From contig MU839827.1 of the NCBI GenBank assembly GCA_030411725.1, forward strand, positions 4,843,027 through 4,907,026: DNA of 64,000 nt, given 5' to 3'. The position numbers and the translations under genes are program-made. This DNA comes from Echria macrotheca (Eukaryota > Ascomycota > Sordariomycetes > Sordariales > Schizotheciaceae). Shown here piece after piece: positions 44,587 to 56,076 of this stretch. Within the stretch, counting starts at the first letter, position 1. The number at the start of each line of letters is the position of its first letter. Below the pieces are notes generated by a model that searched no databases, was not told where the DNA came from, and saw only the letters and a program-made list of their open reading frames with translations.

Positions 44587-45955
44587 TTAGTCAGGTTTTC
44601 TCCCATATACCACAATACTACCACCAAGTCGTTAGCAGACGTGGGGAAACACAAAAAAGATACTCACATCGGCCAGTACGCATGTATCCTCCGGTTGTTC
44701 ACATCAGTTCTTGCTTTTGCCACCAACACATCCACCTCTTCTCGTTGCCAACCCAATGTCCGTGTCAGTGCCGCCATCAGGAATCCTTGTAGCCCACTCG
44801 TGACGTTCTCGTTGTTCCACATCCCGAGCTCCTTGAACCGAGCATCGCGCGGCCATGTGTTGCTCGGCCACTTGTACCACGACACGACAATATCAACGAA
44901 TCCCGTGTCGCGAAGCATGTCCGCGAGTGAATCAAGTTCGACGAGTGTGTGGTGTGTTATATCGGCTGCCTGTTGGAATAGGTCCATCGATTTCTTGAGG
45001 GCTGAGTCCGTTGGGAGGCTATCGTCGTCGGATTTCGCGACCCCGAATTCTTGTATCTCGAGGTAACCGCCCGGGTTCAAATTCCTGGACAGTCCGTGTA
45101 AGTCAAGGGAAGGAAGAATGGGGGAAATGGGTGTAATACGTAAAGCACTGTTTGATGTACCGCTTCCAGTCCATGACACTCGAGTTGTTCATGCGACTGT
45201 GGATGTAGTCGAAAGGCTGCGAGAATGTCCAGTCATCTTCAAAATCGTCGATTTGGAATGACACGTTCGGTGGTACACTGCCGGATTAGCCAGGGGTCTC
45301 GAGAGGCGTAGGGGGACACCCTCTCACAACTGCGACTGTGTTGGGGATAGGTCGATGCCGATGACCTTGGCTTGTTAGTTTCAGGTCCTCGGGGACGGCA
45401 CGTGTGATTTGTGGTTCACCTCGGCCTCGGGGTGCTCATCGCCATAGTCCATTGCCCAGATTCCGGTTCCCGTGCCCAGGTCTAGGACACGACCGACCTT
45501 GTAGCCCTTTTCGCATGGCGGCGCAAGCCCGAGTTTGCTGTTTAATGTCAAGTAGAATATGTGGTGTTGCAGATCTGTTCATGTTATCAGCAGTTTGGAA
45601 TAAGCGGCGGACATAACACCAGAGAAATGCCGTACCGAGTCTTTCGTTTTCCGTCTCGTCATTGGGGAAGTAGTAACCTGCAGTTGTCAATGACCTGGGT
45701 TGGTGAGTTGCTGCTTCCTTGCTCTTACGTCCATCCCGGAAGGCGTGATATGTCCGTCCGTTCTCCTGCCTGTAGCGTAGTATCGAGCTTGACAAGCTTT
45801 CGGTGGATTGCCCTTCGATCTATCATTATTAGACAAGCTATCCAGCTATCCTCAATTCAAGAGGCTCGTACAAAGTCGTAGGTTGAGTCGGCATCACTAC
45901 TGTCGTCGTGATGCTCGTCGACCTGAAGTGGGGCGTTGTCGACACTTCCGCTCAT
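44587..45955 (-). CDS. LaeA-like SAM-dependent methyltransferase
   Basis: Eight exons: 45955-45872, 45819-45729, 45677-45636, 45574-45420, 45365-45328, 45277-45140, 45084-44668 and 44617-44587, giving 331 residues. Each join restores a conserved motif: GRTYHAFRDGRYYFPNDETENERLDLQH, the SAM-binding motif RVLDLGTGTGIWAMDYGDEHPEAEVIGIDLSPTQ (about 101-134), FQIDDFEDDWTF, FDYIHSRM, LNPGGYLEIQEF, and an end YWPIIVVYGRKPD reached only through the last intron. This is the fungal LaeA/TAM-like class of methyltransferase. LaeA itself is a nuclear regulator of secondary metabolism, but most genomes carry dozens of paralogs acting in other pathways, so the name implies family only. No signal peptide. 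Exons of 42, 38 and 31 nt make it easy to mis-annotate. Confidence 0.85.
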
Positions 45956-46906
45956 GCTGCAGAGGCCACCGTGGGTGGTGGGTGTGGTGTGAGGTGAACA
46001 AAGCCGAGAGATGTGAATGACAGAAGACGGGGTTTTTGCTCGAATCGATGTAGACCCGTCCTCGACCAAAGTTTTCCTCTTTGTCCGGGACCAGTTAGAC
46101 GCATCCAAAGCCGCGAACAAAGACAGCTCGGCCGGACCACGAGATCACGTCATTACGCCGGACAGATTCCGCCCATCCGACCGGCGACCAAGTGGAAACA
46201 CTTCGGTTTAAGACAATAGAACTGAAGTGGGTCGCACCATGGAAGTGCCTGGAAGCAACTTCGAAATAGCTCTAGAGCTCCGGGAATATGATCATGCTTC
46301 TCAAGGTTATCATGTGACAGCACTTACAGCACTTCCATCGCGAAGCGCCGTTACAGGAGAACCGGGACACTCAAATGCGTACCAAGGTGGTGAACTCAAA
46401 CAAAAGTTGTTTGTTTTGTGGCTTGGAAATGCTGGACAAGATGGCATCCTTGCCAGGCCATTTCTGTATAGGTACCTAGGTATTCAGTACATTACATACC
46501 TAAGGCAGGTACATGTGCTCACTTGGCCGTAGACCTTGCTGTGAAGGAGGGATTCGACCGACCTCCGATAGGATCGAACCTCCCATATCGATCATACTCC
46601 GTAAGGCGGTACGAAACAGGAAGGAAGCAAGGAATGCGGCACAGCAATGATCGCGGTTCAAAATCCCGCAAGTCCGACCGCAGCACACTGTTTGGTCAAG
46701 TCGCCCCGCCCCGGCCCAGAGATGCATTGGGCACTGGAAATGCGTCGTAGATCACATATATCCTGTTTTTCGGCGCGGGGTATTCGTACACGGTCTCGAA
46801 AGCCAAATTGAAATCGTTCTCATCACCACCTCACCTTACCTCATCGCTGCATACGTACTTGTAAGGTAGTTGGTTACCTACACTGAAGATTTGACATATC
46901 ACGAAC
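45956..46906. other. Intergenic, divergent promoters of methyltransferase and GNAT
   Basis: 951 bases with an AGGTACCTAGGTA element at 46470-46482. The plus frame at 46227-46532 lacks any recognised domain. Confidence 0.35.
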
Positions 46907-47512
46907 ATGGCGGGAATGATGGCCTTCGATCGTCTCTTCGAGACAGACCGGCTGATCTTCCAAGCATTCAACAACGGACCGGAGAGGAAGGCCTTTGTGA
47001 CGAAGCTGATGAGCGCCGATACGGCGGCGTACGCTCAGAGCACCAATCAGCTGCTGGTCCCGCCTCGTACTGATGACGCGGAGCGTGTCTCGGGTCCAGG
47101 AAGCAACGATGTCCTTTCCGTTGTGATCTGTCTTCGACCTGAGCCTGGTTCAGGCCGCGAACCCACAATGGTGGGCTCGCTCAGCTTGGACTGTCCTCCC
47201 ACCACTCGCCATCACCGGTCCCTGAACCTGGGGATCCTGATCGCTACGGAACACCAAGGCAGAGGGTATGGGACGGAAGCAATCAACTGGGCGCTGGATT
47301 GGGCATTTGCCGTCGCCGGTGTGCACGCAGTGCGGCTGACGGCCTTTTCTTACAACGAGAGAGGGATCAAGTTGTACGAGCGGCTGGGCTTCGTCAAGGA
47401 GGGTATCAGACGGGAGTCGCTATACTTTAACTGCCAGTGGCATAACCACGTCATGTACTCGATGCTCGAAAAGGAGTGGGCAGAACTTCGGGGCCGCAAG
47501 ATCGCCGCTTGA
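46907..47512 (+). CDS. GNAT family N-acetyltransferase
   Basis: A single-exon protein of 201 residues opening with ETDRLIFQAFNNG. The acetyl-CoA loop is HQGRGYGTEAINWALDWAF, the typical Q/RxxGxG/A motif; LNLGILIA precedes it as the beta-4 strand. The end has AFSYNERGIKLYERLGFVKEGIRRESLYF (Asn and Tyr of the CoA side). The order matches the RimJ/RimL-like subgroup. It is unlike the GNAT at 24.8 kb in sequence, so the two are not recent duplicates. An alternative start is the Met at residue 4 or 5. Substrate unknown. Confidence 0.87.
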   Translation: MAGMMAFDRLFETDRLIFQAFNNGPERKAFVTKLMSADTAAYAQSTNQLLVPPRTDDAERVSGPGSNDVLSVVICLRPEPGSGREPTMVGSLSLDCPPTTRHHRSLNLGILIATEHQGRGYGTEAINWALDWAFAVAGVHAVRLTAFSYNERGIKLYERLGFVKEGIRRESLYFNCQWHNHVMYSMLEKEWAELRGRKIAA

Positions 47513-47793
47513 TGGAGGACGTGGGTTTCCGATAGTAACGGTCTGAATCGTCTGGTAATGCTAGGTACGTACTTGGGCTGCGAGCGATGTCGATGCCGGG
47601 GGTGATATGAGCATAACTTTTGTGAACTACCTAGCTAGGTAAATAAACACGTACAAGGACAAGTGAGGTCAACCCGGCTCGAAGATCAAAATTTGGACAG
47701 CCGGGACTGGAACTGAAGTCGGGCGGGAGCCACTCTTACCCTCACCCTTGCTCTTGCCGGCGGCCTTTCCTTTGCCTTTCCCTTTCTCTTCCC

Positions 47794-48864
47794 CTAGGCC
47801 TGCCGAGGTGCGATTGTCGGCTCAGGCAAGGATTCAGACGGGACAGCACCGGACGGAATGGACTGTGTCCCAGAACCCTTCCTTCCGCCTCCACCCCGGC
47901 CTCCTCCGCGACCTCCCCCTTGACCTCCGCCCTGGCCTCCTCCCTGACCGCCGCCGCGGCCTCCACCCCTACCACCACCACCTTGACCTTGGGGTGCCCC
48001 CCCGCCAGCAGCACCACCGCCCCCGAAACCGCCCCCTGAAGGGTTACCGCCGAAGGTGCCACCGGGTGAGCCGCCGTTCGGAGCGCCTCCAAAACCTCCA
48101 CCGAAGGTACCTCCACCCGGTGAAAATGCGCTCCCCGGGGCCCCAAAAGTAGGCGCGCCGCCTCCTCCGCCGAGCGTAGGGGATCCTCCCGTTGGGGAAC
48201 CAAAAGCCGGTGCACCACCGGCGGGGAAGGCAGTCGGAGCTGGCCCACCAAAGGCACCTGTTGCGGTAGCTCCGCCTCGGCCCCTTCCGCCGGACGGGGG
48301 TTGTCCACCACCACCCTGACGAGGCTGGCCAGACTGCACTGGCTGTCCACCGCCTTGGCGCGGCTGGCCAGATGGGACGGGCTGTCCTCCACCTCCACCT
48401 TGACGGGCCGGGGCCGATCCTTGCTGGCCGCCGCCTTGTTGACCCCCACCTTGTTGACCCTGTCCGCCTTGTCTGCCCTGGCCTCCTCCGCCTTCATGTT
48501 GTCCACCCTGAGCACCTTGTCCAGCTTGTCCGCCTTGTCCACCCTGCCGGCCATTGCCATTACCACCCCCATTGGTGCCCCGGTTTCCTCCGTTACCTCC
48601 ACTACCGCCTCCGCCGCCTTGTCTGCCAGCATTAATCTGGGCGCCAGTGTTTCCATCACGGCCTACCAAGCCGGCGATAATAGCTTCGGCGGTACGCTTG
48701 TCGACCACCTCAACCTCCTATTCATTAACAGTGGTTAGTTACATCATTTACTGTAAGATGTCAACTTTGAGGTGACTTACATTGGCAATGTCGGTATTAG
48801 GCAAAGCTGCCCCCAAGACGCCGGGGAGCAGCAGGGCAGCTGCAAAGAGGGACTTGAGCGACAT
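47794..48864 (-). CDS. Secreted glycine-rich protein with RGG-type repeats
   Basis: Exons 48864-48781 and 48717-47794 encode 335 residues. Exon 1 is nearly all signal peptide (LFAAALLLPGVLGAALP). Just after the intron lies VEVVDKRTAEAIIAGLVGRD, where the Lys-Arg pair could be a Kex2 processing site. The rest is low complexity: runs of GGQ/QGG, then PTFG and GGAP blocks, then repeated GGGRGGGQ units, ending in a short Pro/Ser tail. Composition predicts a disordered or beta-rich extracellular polymer; it may be a cell-wall or matrix component (inference). Low complexity makes homology unreliable. A TATA box lies about 84 bases upstream. Confidence 0.75.
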
Positions 48865-48946
48865 GATGAGAATGGTCCGAGTACTGGTCTTGGCGATGTC
48901 GGTATTTGCCAAGACTTTTGGGAAGCAGAGTGGTGGGATGCTGTCA

Positions 48947-48953
48947 CTTTATA
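48947..48953 (-). promoter_or_regulatory. TATA box of the Gly-rich protein gene
   Basis: TATAAAG on the minus strand, 83-89 bases upstream of the ATG at 48864. Confidence 0.5.
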
Positions 48954-51900
48954 GACGTCTTTGATCACCACAGATCGTGTATTCACGACCAAGAATAGAG
49001 AAGCGACTCACGCCCGAAGCAATCAATATTGCATCATGCGCGAGGCAGTCTGAGCATCCGTGCGGAGACATGTACATCCAACCGATGACGGCCACAGAAT
49101 CTCCGCCTCGCCCGTATTCGGCCCTGTTTTAAGAAGCTCAAGGCCGACGGTCGAGATATTATTGACCGGCCAGGTGAGGAGCGTTCGGCTAATATGCCGG
49201 TGTGTGTCAATAATAGAGGAGTGTGGTCGGCTCAAGGAGGAGGAACAGCGCTTGCGAGCACATCTCCAGGTGATCTCAGGGTCAGTTTGACTCTCGTTCC
49301 TTATCGAAAGCGATGTAAACTCCAACCCGAACCGAGAAGGCTCATGGATATTTTAGATGCTGACATCCGTCCAACCTGTCTTTTAGTTTTCTTTCTGTAG
49401 CGATAAAGCCGTCCTAGATGGTCCTATCCTCGGTTGCCCCGAGTTCTCGCATGGCTCCATGGTCTAGACCTCCTCCTACGCCATCTCGACTTGCTCCTGC
49501 GCCATATCGGCGAACCAACCAAGATGCCTGGAAGTCTACTCGTCCCGGAGACGAAATTGAGTACTGACACTACTTTAAATATGATGCGGGGAAGCGAGTG
49601 GTCTGGGGAATGTTGCATCAATCTTACCGAACCCGGATATGCGAACTGCTTGAGTGAATCCCTTAGCCTAACATATTAAGGTAGACCCGTCCATCCAAAC
49701 ACGTGGGACATCCAGCTCAGTCTAGAACAACACGCTCAGATTATTGCGCAGGGGAAATGGCAGCGGGAAACCTTGGCACACGCCATTCGTGGAATTTCCT
49801 TCGTTTATGTAATAGCCTAGGAGAAGAAGAATTCCATCATGCTCAACGTCAAGGACATTCCCAGTCTGGTCATGAGCGAGGGGTGAGCGGGGTAAAGGTT
49901 GCACGATTAATAGGTAAGATAATGTGCTGAGTGAGCCGATAGATTTAGACTTACGGTGTCTAAAAGTTGAAGGACGCAGACATAGTCGAAAGGGGTCGGA
50001 CAACGTCGGTGGTCAATGATCATTTGGATGCTCCATGATAATAAGCAGGGCTACATCAACACTGGATTGGGTAAACGCAACATCAAGAAACACCCTTGCT
50101 GGAATCATCGATGCATGCCCAGACTTTTGAGATGAGGAACAAGCCCGAAAACCGGGACAAAGCATATTTGACGCAGCTTGACGGGTCTTGGCAGCGGCGC
50201 ATCATCTGGGGAAGTGGGAATGGCCATGGCCCAGCGATGGGTTGTCCGTGCAGCAGCGGTGAAACTGTGGGCGTAAAAGATCGGATGCCGTTATGGTTGC
50301 AGGCAAAGGGCAGGAAACAGATTGTTGGGGTTCTAGACCAGTCGAGTCTGGCTGGGTGTCCGGATCGAATCCCGGATCGTCGGACAGAGCTCCCTTGCCG
50401 TCATATTTGCCAAACTACCGGGAGTGCATCGAAAGACAGAGGCAATAAAACGGGGTGCTGCCATCATGCACGGAATATACGACTGTTGCAGCATCGACTC
50501 TGGCGAGAAGTCGCTTGCGTCAATGCCATCTTCCATTTCGGCTATCAATTTGGCCGCTTTGGAACCCCGCTCGGTCAGAAATGTTGATACGGGTTGGATG
50601 ATTACCTTTATCCCAATACCCGGCGGTTTGGTTAATTGCAATTTGGGATATGCTCTGGTGTTGCTTCTGGATGTGGCGAATCCTAAAAATGTTCCCAAAA
50701 GGGCTCAGCTTGCTGAGCGTCCCGACGCAGACCATTACAACAATCAACCTGCAAGGTTAGGCAGCTACATGTAGGCGGCTTTACACCTAGCTCAACTATC
50801 TAGGTAGGTAGCGGGTTTCTCATCCCACCATGTACCATACCACCCATAAATTTCGAATAGCATTAACCCAGCCATGTAGCTGGAATCTCGCTAGGACGAG
50901 TTCAGTGGTGTGGGCCCAGCTTTCAACGAGTGATGGATACCAAATTGGGCGGGCGAAATTAGCTTCTAGAGTGTACCATGGACTTCAGCCTCTGTTCGCC
51001 GTCCCCGTTGTCAAGAGAATCGCAGGTTTTTGTCTCAGCATGGAGCTCTGCTCAAGAGGTTGAACCATGATCCAACTAAGTCCTATATTTTGCCTACTAA
51101 GCATGTTTTCAATGAAATCAATAAATATTCAGGGTAACATTAATGCGACTGCTTCGTGAACAGACAACAATTTCATGGCCAACCGAACTCCAAGCAACTA
51201 CCCGAGACGTGGACTGACCCTGACGAATCCGCCAGCAATCAATGACATTGACGACCTTATTTGAATCTGGATCACCCTGTTGTTGTCGGATGATGCTGAT
51301 TAAACGAAGACCCTGTAGTGGTCCACACGGACCAGTTTTTCTCCGGTGCGGTGATCCTTGATGCTGGTGGTGTGCTACGGTGTCACTGTTCCAGGAACCC
51401 GGAACTTAAACGAGCTGAGCCGCAAGGTGTCATCGGAACCACAACAACAACAACACATGGCCCTGTGCCGCGACACCTCCCAGTGGCTGATATGTGATAT
51501 TTCCAAAATTTCCTTGCGCCTATCATCTGACATCTTTACGACCAGTTGAGGACAGTGGGCAAAGCCGTGGTACAATCAGCCATCTGGCACGTTTTCGGAA
51601 AGGCAAACCCAGCCGTGCCCTTAATATCCGGGATTGGGCCGCGTCCATCACCGGTTATAGATAGGAAATGGTGAGACCGGGTTCGTACCAAGGAAAACCC
51701 ACGCCAAGAGAGAATTATACCCGTCGGGTGGCTGCCAGAGCAAACAGTCCTCTCCACGTCGCGGCTGGGGGCCGTGCCAGAAGTGATCGACAAGCACGAG
51801 TTGGTTTCTTATCTTGGAAATAGAAGCCGGAAAAGTCCGACGATATTACCGCTATGCTGACGACCTGCCCAGCCATTGGATACGAAGAAGGAGCAGGCTA

Positions 51901-52004
51901 GTCGCGTTTCCGGGCCGGGGTTTCGGTGGACGGGTGAGGCAAGCCATTTGATGTAGGTCAAGAATCAGGGCGCGGGATCTCGGCATCGTGGCTGCACATG
52001 TAAA

Positions 52005-52010
52005 TATAAG
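52005..52010 (+). promoter_or_regulatory. TATA box of the small secreted protein gene
   Basis: TATAAG, 87-92 bases upstream of the ATG at 52097. Confidence 0.4.
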
Positions 52011-52096
52011 ATCAGGCCTCTGTCTTGATCTACAACGGCCCATCGGATTTTCTAGTAGATGCAGACCAGGTCGACCCTCTCCCTACCAAGACAAAG

Positions 52097-52603
52097 ATGA
52101 GGTCGATTATCCTTCTCTCGGCGATTGCCGCATGTCGGGCATTCGTCTTTCCAGTCGACCTACCCGATGGAGTCTACAGTGTCCCAATCGACGGCGACGG
52201 CAACGCTTTGAGTGAGCCCAGACTTGTCGAATCACTTCCGGCCACCAAAGACCACGGAATTCTTGACCGCCGTCAGGCGCCTCGCCTTCCGAAACCCTCC
52301 ACCAACTGTCACCAAGACCGATCGCTTAATCGCGAGGATTACAACATCGCCTTCCAAGCCTTCAACACCATCTGCGACAGGGCGGAGATGTACCCGGCCA
52401 ATAGCAGTATGGTGGTGAGCTCGGGCACAGCTATGGCCTACCTCTGTAACTACAACGCCGACAACAGATGCTGGAGCAGCGAGTCCAACGAGGCCGATGG
52501 ACTCATGAACTCATCCTGTGGCAACAACGGCATCGGCTGGGTGTTTATTGGCCAGTACAGCAAGTCGTACGGGCGGGAAAACAAGGGCATCAGCATCTGC
52601 TAG
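52097..52603 (+). CDS. Small secreted cysteine-containing protein (effector-like)
   Basis: A single-exon protein of 168 residues. Residues 1 to about 15 are a signal peptide (MRSIILLSAIAACRA). A propeptide-like stretch ends at LDRRQ, which fits Kex2-type cleavage. The mature part has six cysteines (TNCHQ, TICDR, YLCNY, NRCWS, SSCGN and the terminal SIC) and ends GWVFIGQYSKSYGRENKGISIC-like with Cys as the last residue (a 20-residue tail). The arrangement recalls the Hce2/Ecp2 class of secreted fungal proteins, but I cannot assign it with certainty. It could act at the host, competitor or wall interface. The start is the first Met after the TATA box; an ATG at 52025 would add 24 residues and spoil the signal peptide. 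Confidence 0.7.
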   Translation: MRSIILLSAIAACRAFVFPVDLPDGVYSVPIDGDGNALSEPRLVESLPATKDHGILDRRQAPRLPKPSTNCHQDRSLNREDYNIAFQAFNTICDRAEMYPANSSMVVSSGTAMAYLCNYNADNRCWSSESNEADGLMNSSCGNNGIGWVFIGQYSKSYGRENKGISIC

Positions 52604-53425
52604 GATGCAGTGTCGGAGCTGGATAGGATAGACGGGTCGTTGTAGGAATGCCAAGGTTACGAGGATAGGGCGAGTTTTTCTGTACCTAGCTACCTACCTA
52701 ATATCATAATGTCGACTGGAACATGAAAATGATGATGAATATGATATCGGTATTCGGAGTTTTCTCTTCGTGGGGTGGACATGTTCCCATGACGACGTTA
52801 CCAACATGCCAAATTAAACCCGCAGGCATCCCGTGGCTCAGGAACACTCGAGACAGGTGGAAAAATTCCAGGCACTGAAATGTCGCCGATGTGCCGTTAA
52901 AAGGAACCGGTTGCTGGTGCCGTTTAATTTAAGTTAGCAGTAACTGTACGACTTTGAGCCCGTCCGCCTCCTGCGCCTGCATCTTGGCAAATATTCCGAC
53001 ATCCTCGCCTAATGCCGAGCTATCACGACTTGATAAACATTTTGAGAAGCTGTGCGGAAAGCGGTGCCGAATCCGGTTTTGGGTGCAATGTTGTTTCCTG
53101 TCGCAAGCCTGTGGGCGGTTTGAATGTAGAGCACGGCCCTAAGAAGATGCCTAGATGAGTTCTTGTGCTCGTTGCTTGTTCGTGGTGAAAAGTGCCTGCC
53201 CCCAAGGTCCCTTGATGAATGCCAAGGACAGTTCTTGAACGATGAAACAGGACCCAGGGGCAGTTCTTCGTCATCTGATCTCTCGATATTTCTACGAATC
53301 ATGATGCTGGAACGGCTGGGCACGTGTTCTCCAAGCCGACTGCATCTCCGCCAAGCGGGGTTAACGTCATCGTCATCCACCCACGGCCGCCATCCACAAT
53401 TGAGGGAATTGACAAGATTACCATT
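52604..53425. other. Intergenic region
   Basis: 822 bases with a CTAGCTACCTACCTA element at 52686-52700 just after the secreted-protein gene. No gene-like frame. Confidence 0.35.
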
Positions 53426-54250
53426 ATGTCTCACAACTATGGACAACAACCGGGCTTCGGCTACTCAAACACTGGGCAGCAGAACTATGACCCGCAGACT
53501 CCTTACTATGGTCAGGGTCAACCGCAGACATACCAGCCAGAGGTAGATATGACCCAAACATTCTAACCGGGCAGGTTACGCGAGTTGAAGGGTTGACCGC
53601 ACATAGCACGGGGACTACCACCCTTCGGCAAACCCGCCGCAGGGCTACTCGTACAACCAGCAGGCGGCTCCTCAGTACCAGGGTTATGGGCACCCGCCCC
53701 AGCCCAATAACTACTCGACCCCAAACAGCTACCCGCCGCCGAACAACTACCCTCCGGCTAACAATTATCCCCCGCAGAGTAACTATTCCGCCCCGCAGCA
53801 TCCGCCCTACCAACAGTATAACCCGCCTTCACACGGAGCCCCTCTTCAGGGAGGTCAATATCATCCCAACCCAGCTCATGGCAGTACCCATGCGGCACCC
53901 CCCGGCCATTCTTCTAGCGGTGGCAGCGGAGCCGTAGGCTTGGGAGCAGGTATTCTCGGGGCCGCACTCGGAGGTTCCAAGCTTGAGCACAACCTTGGCG
54001 GCGCAAGGTGAGCATTTTTTATCCATCACACGCATTGCATCTTTTAGCCCATGTCCTGGTAAAAATGGTAACGCTAATACGCTCGAATAGTCATGGAAAA
54101 GTGAAGAAGGATAAGAAACACAAGGAGAAGAAGGAAAAGAAGGAGCATAAAGAGAAGGGGCACAAGAAGGTCAAACAACACAAGCGTAAGGGGAGTTCGG
54201 GCTCGAGCGGCTCGAGCAGTTCGGGAAGCTCGGATAGTGACTCCGATTGA
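53426..54250 (+). CDS. N/Y/P/Q-rich protein with glycine zipper and Lys/Ser tail
   Basis: Exons 53426-53542, 53607-54007 and 54091-54250 encode 225 residues. The first 130 residues are prion-like in composition: YGQQPGFGYSNTG, then repeated NNYPPP/NNYPPQ units. A short hydrophobic glycine-zipper stretch follows (GAVGLGAGILGAALGGS), which could insert into a membrane or self-associate. Exon 3 encodes a highly charged tail: KKDKKHKEKKEKKEHKEK, then Ser/Gly and SDSDSD. No cysteine-based or enzymatic domain is present. Such tripartite proteins occur in other ascomycetes without known function; condensate formation or membrane tethering is speculation. The ATG at 53426 is the first in frame after the upstream CATT. 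Confidence 0.75.
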
Positions 54251-56076
54251 GTTCCTACATGGTTGAGAATCGGTGACGCGTTGAAAGAGTCGGGCATGTT
54301 CTTGTTCTATCTCATGCTATGTTTCTCCCGTTCCTAATCAGGGAAGCAGAACCACCGAATAGATTGCTTTCTTTTGACCGCCTTGAGCATGACAGGCATT
54401 CTTCCAAGAGCTACATCTACCTATTTTCAACTCTGCCGTGCGGAGATTGTACACCCATGCTTCGAGCGGGGGACACACGGGAGTGCGCAGAACCAAGTTT
54501 CCTAGGTAGATACCGACCTGATCCCGACATCTGGCGACTTGCTCTTCAGGTGCCACGAGATCGTATGGGGGATTCTCTTCTGGGTGTTTTTGAAGGCGTC
54601 GCGCCTTGAAGATGCATGACAGATGGACTCGGCATGGTCGCAGCGTGATAACGGGACAACGTGACCAGTGTTGTTCGTTGTCTGACATTGCGCTCGTTTA
54701 CCGGCACATGATAATACCGTACCTGGTATGTCTGTAAAGGATGGGGTCTCGGAGTATTTGCCTCTCAAAGCAGATACAAGGTGGATTTTACTCAAAACAA
54801 GGGCCAAAACAAGACACCCGAAGCTGTTAATGTCGGGCTCTATGTTTCGTTTGGGTTGGGTTATCCGGGAGCTGCAGGTCTGAATTTGCCTTTTCACACC
54901 GCCTCGCCCCAATCGCCGCTCATTTACAATAACAGACCACTGTACTCCATTATAGCTGTATAGCTGGTATCCAGTCCCAAACGAGTGCAAATGAGGACAA
55001 ACATTAACTTCCCGCATGGCACCAAAGTTGCTTGGATTGTCCCGAGCCTGTAACTTCTCTGTACGCCTATACGGATACCAAATACCTAGGTATCTTTGCC
55101 TGCTTCATAGGTATGTGTCATGGCGAGGTATTACGTCGAGACCTGGAACATGGATGGCGGTGGGTTCTTCACGCAAGCAAGGAGCTTTCAAGAAGAAGGG
55201 GAGTTCCGGGAAGGTTCTATTAAGCGGAGAATTGCTTGCAGGGTGAGCCTGGTTGGGCATGGAGATCGAGAATATCTGCCGTCATCCCATGCACACATGA
55301 GATCGGATTCAATGCTGACCTGCCGGCAAATGGATCACGATGATGGCGTGCGTCGTTTGCCGATGGCCTGGTCCTATTGGTGGCCCTACCGAGGACCTGA
55401 AACTCCCCTGGCCAGGGGCTGCGTGCCGATTGGTAAAGCCGGGTGGTGATTTGAGATGTGATCTGGAATTCGTCCCAACCTTGTAGAGGGCAACCCCGGA
55501 AGCTATGTACATGGCAAACGAAACCAGATATGACATTGTGTGGGAGAAGCCAGCGTCGTGTGGTAGCAGTGTCGCCCACTTGGATTTGGAAATAGTCGCC
55601 AAGCCCAGTGCTGAGGCAAGTGACGGCCCGGGCTGATCGCCTCAGAGCAAGCATGAAACACGTTACACAACCCCTCGGTCTGCCGATGCACCAATAGAGA
55701 TGCCGCACCCACATCCCTCAGGGCATTGATCAACCCAGGGCTTCTGCGGGGGGTAGCCCCTCGGTTTCGTCTTGTTCGACGATGAGATCTGTGCTGTGGG
55801 AATCTCGGTCCTTTTTGTTCGACCTTGATTCGCTGAGCGCGGTGCGAAGGTGTTATTTGGCATTCTGAAGTCAATCTCATTGGATTCTCCCTCGGCGACC
55901 CACTCCAGTCCATCCGGGTATCGATATATCCTACCCATTTTCCCCCGCCAGGACGGACCCGGCGAGTCTCTCCACAACTTGTAAGCCCGCGGCTACATCG
56001 CAACTCTCCAACGTGGGCTGGCACCACATCAAGTGCGGGACCACTACCCTATCCAAACACACAACGACAATTCGAC
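54251..56076. other. 1.8-kb intergenic region
   Basis: Open frames here (54502-55017 minus, 55120-55449 plus, 55503-56027 minus) overlap, lack motifs and show no splice partners. TACCTAGGTA elements lie at 55084-55093 and CCTAGGTA near 54501-54508. It includes the promoter of the Rax1-like gene. Confidence 0.35.

Larger units (their letters stand above)
48865..52096. other. 3.2-kb gene-poor region
   Basis: Apart from the TATA box at 48947, I see no gene. The minus frame at 50333-50698 and the plus frame at 50096-50587 read as possible proteins but have no recognised motif. CCTAGCTCAACTATCTAGGTAGGTAG-like sequence lies at 50784-50811 (a 9-bp part is TAGGTAGGT). It ends with the promoter of the gene at 52097. 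Confidence 0.35.

Noticed and set aside
47748..48738. Pro/Leu- and Leu/Thr-rich plus-strand frames
   Set aside because: Antisense shadows of the Gly-rich secreted protein; GC-rich low-complexity DNA stays open in many frames.
50340..50390. GGATCGAATCC, possible tRNA B box
   Set aside because: No matching A box or stems at suitable spacing.
54502..56027. Several 160-175 residue frames
   Set aside because: Mutually overlapping, without domains, and lying in probable promoter and 3'-flank DNA.
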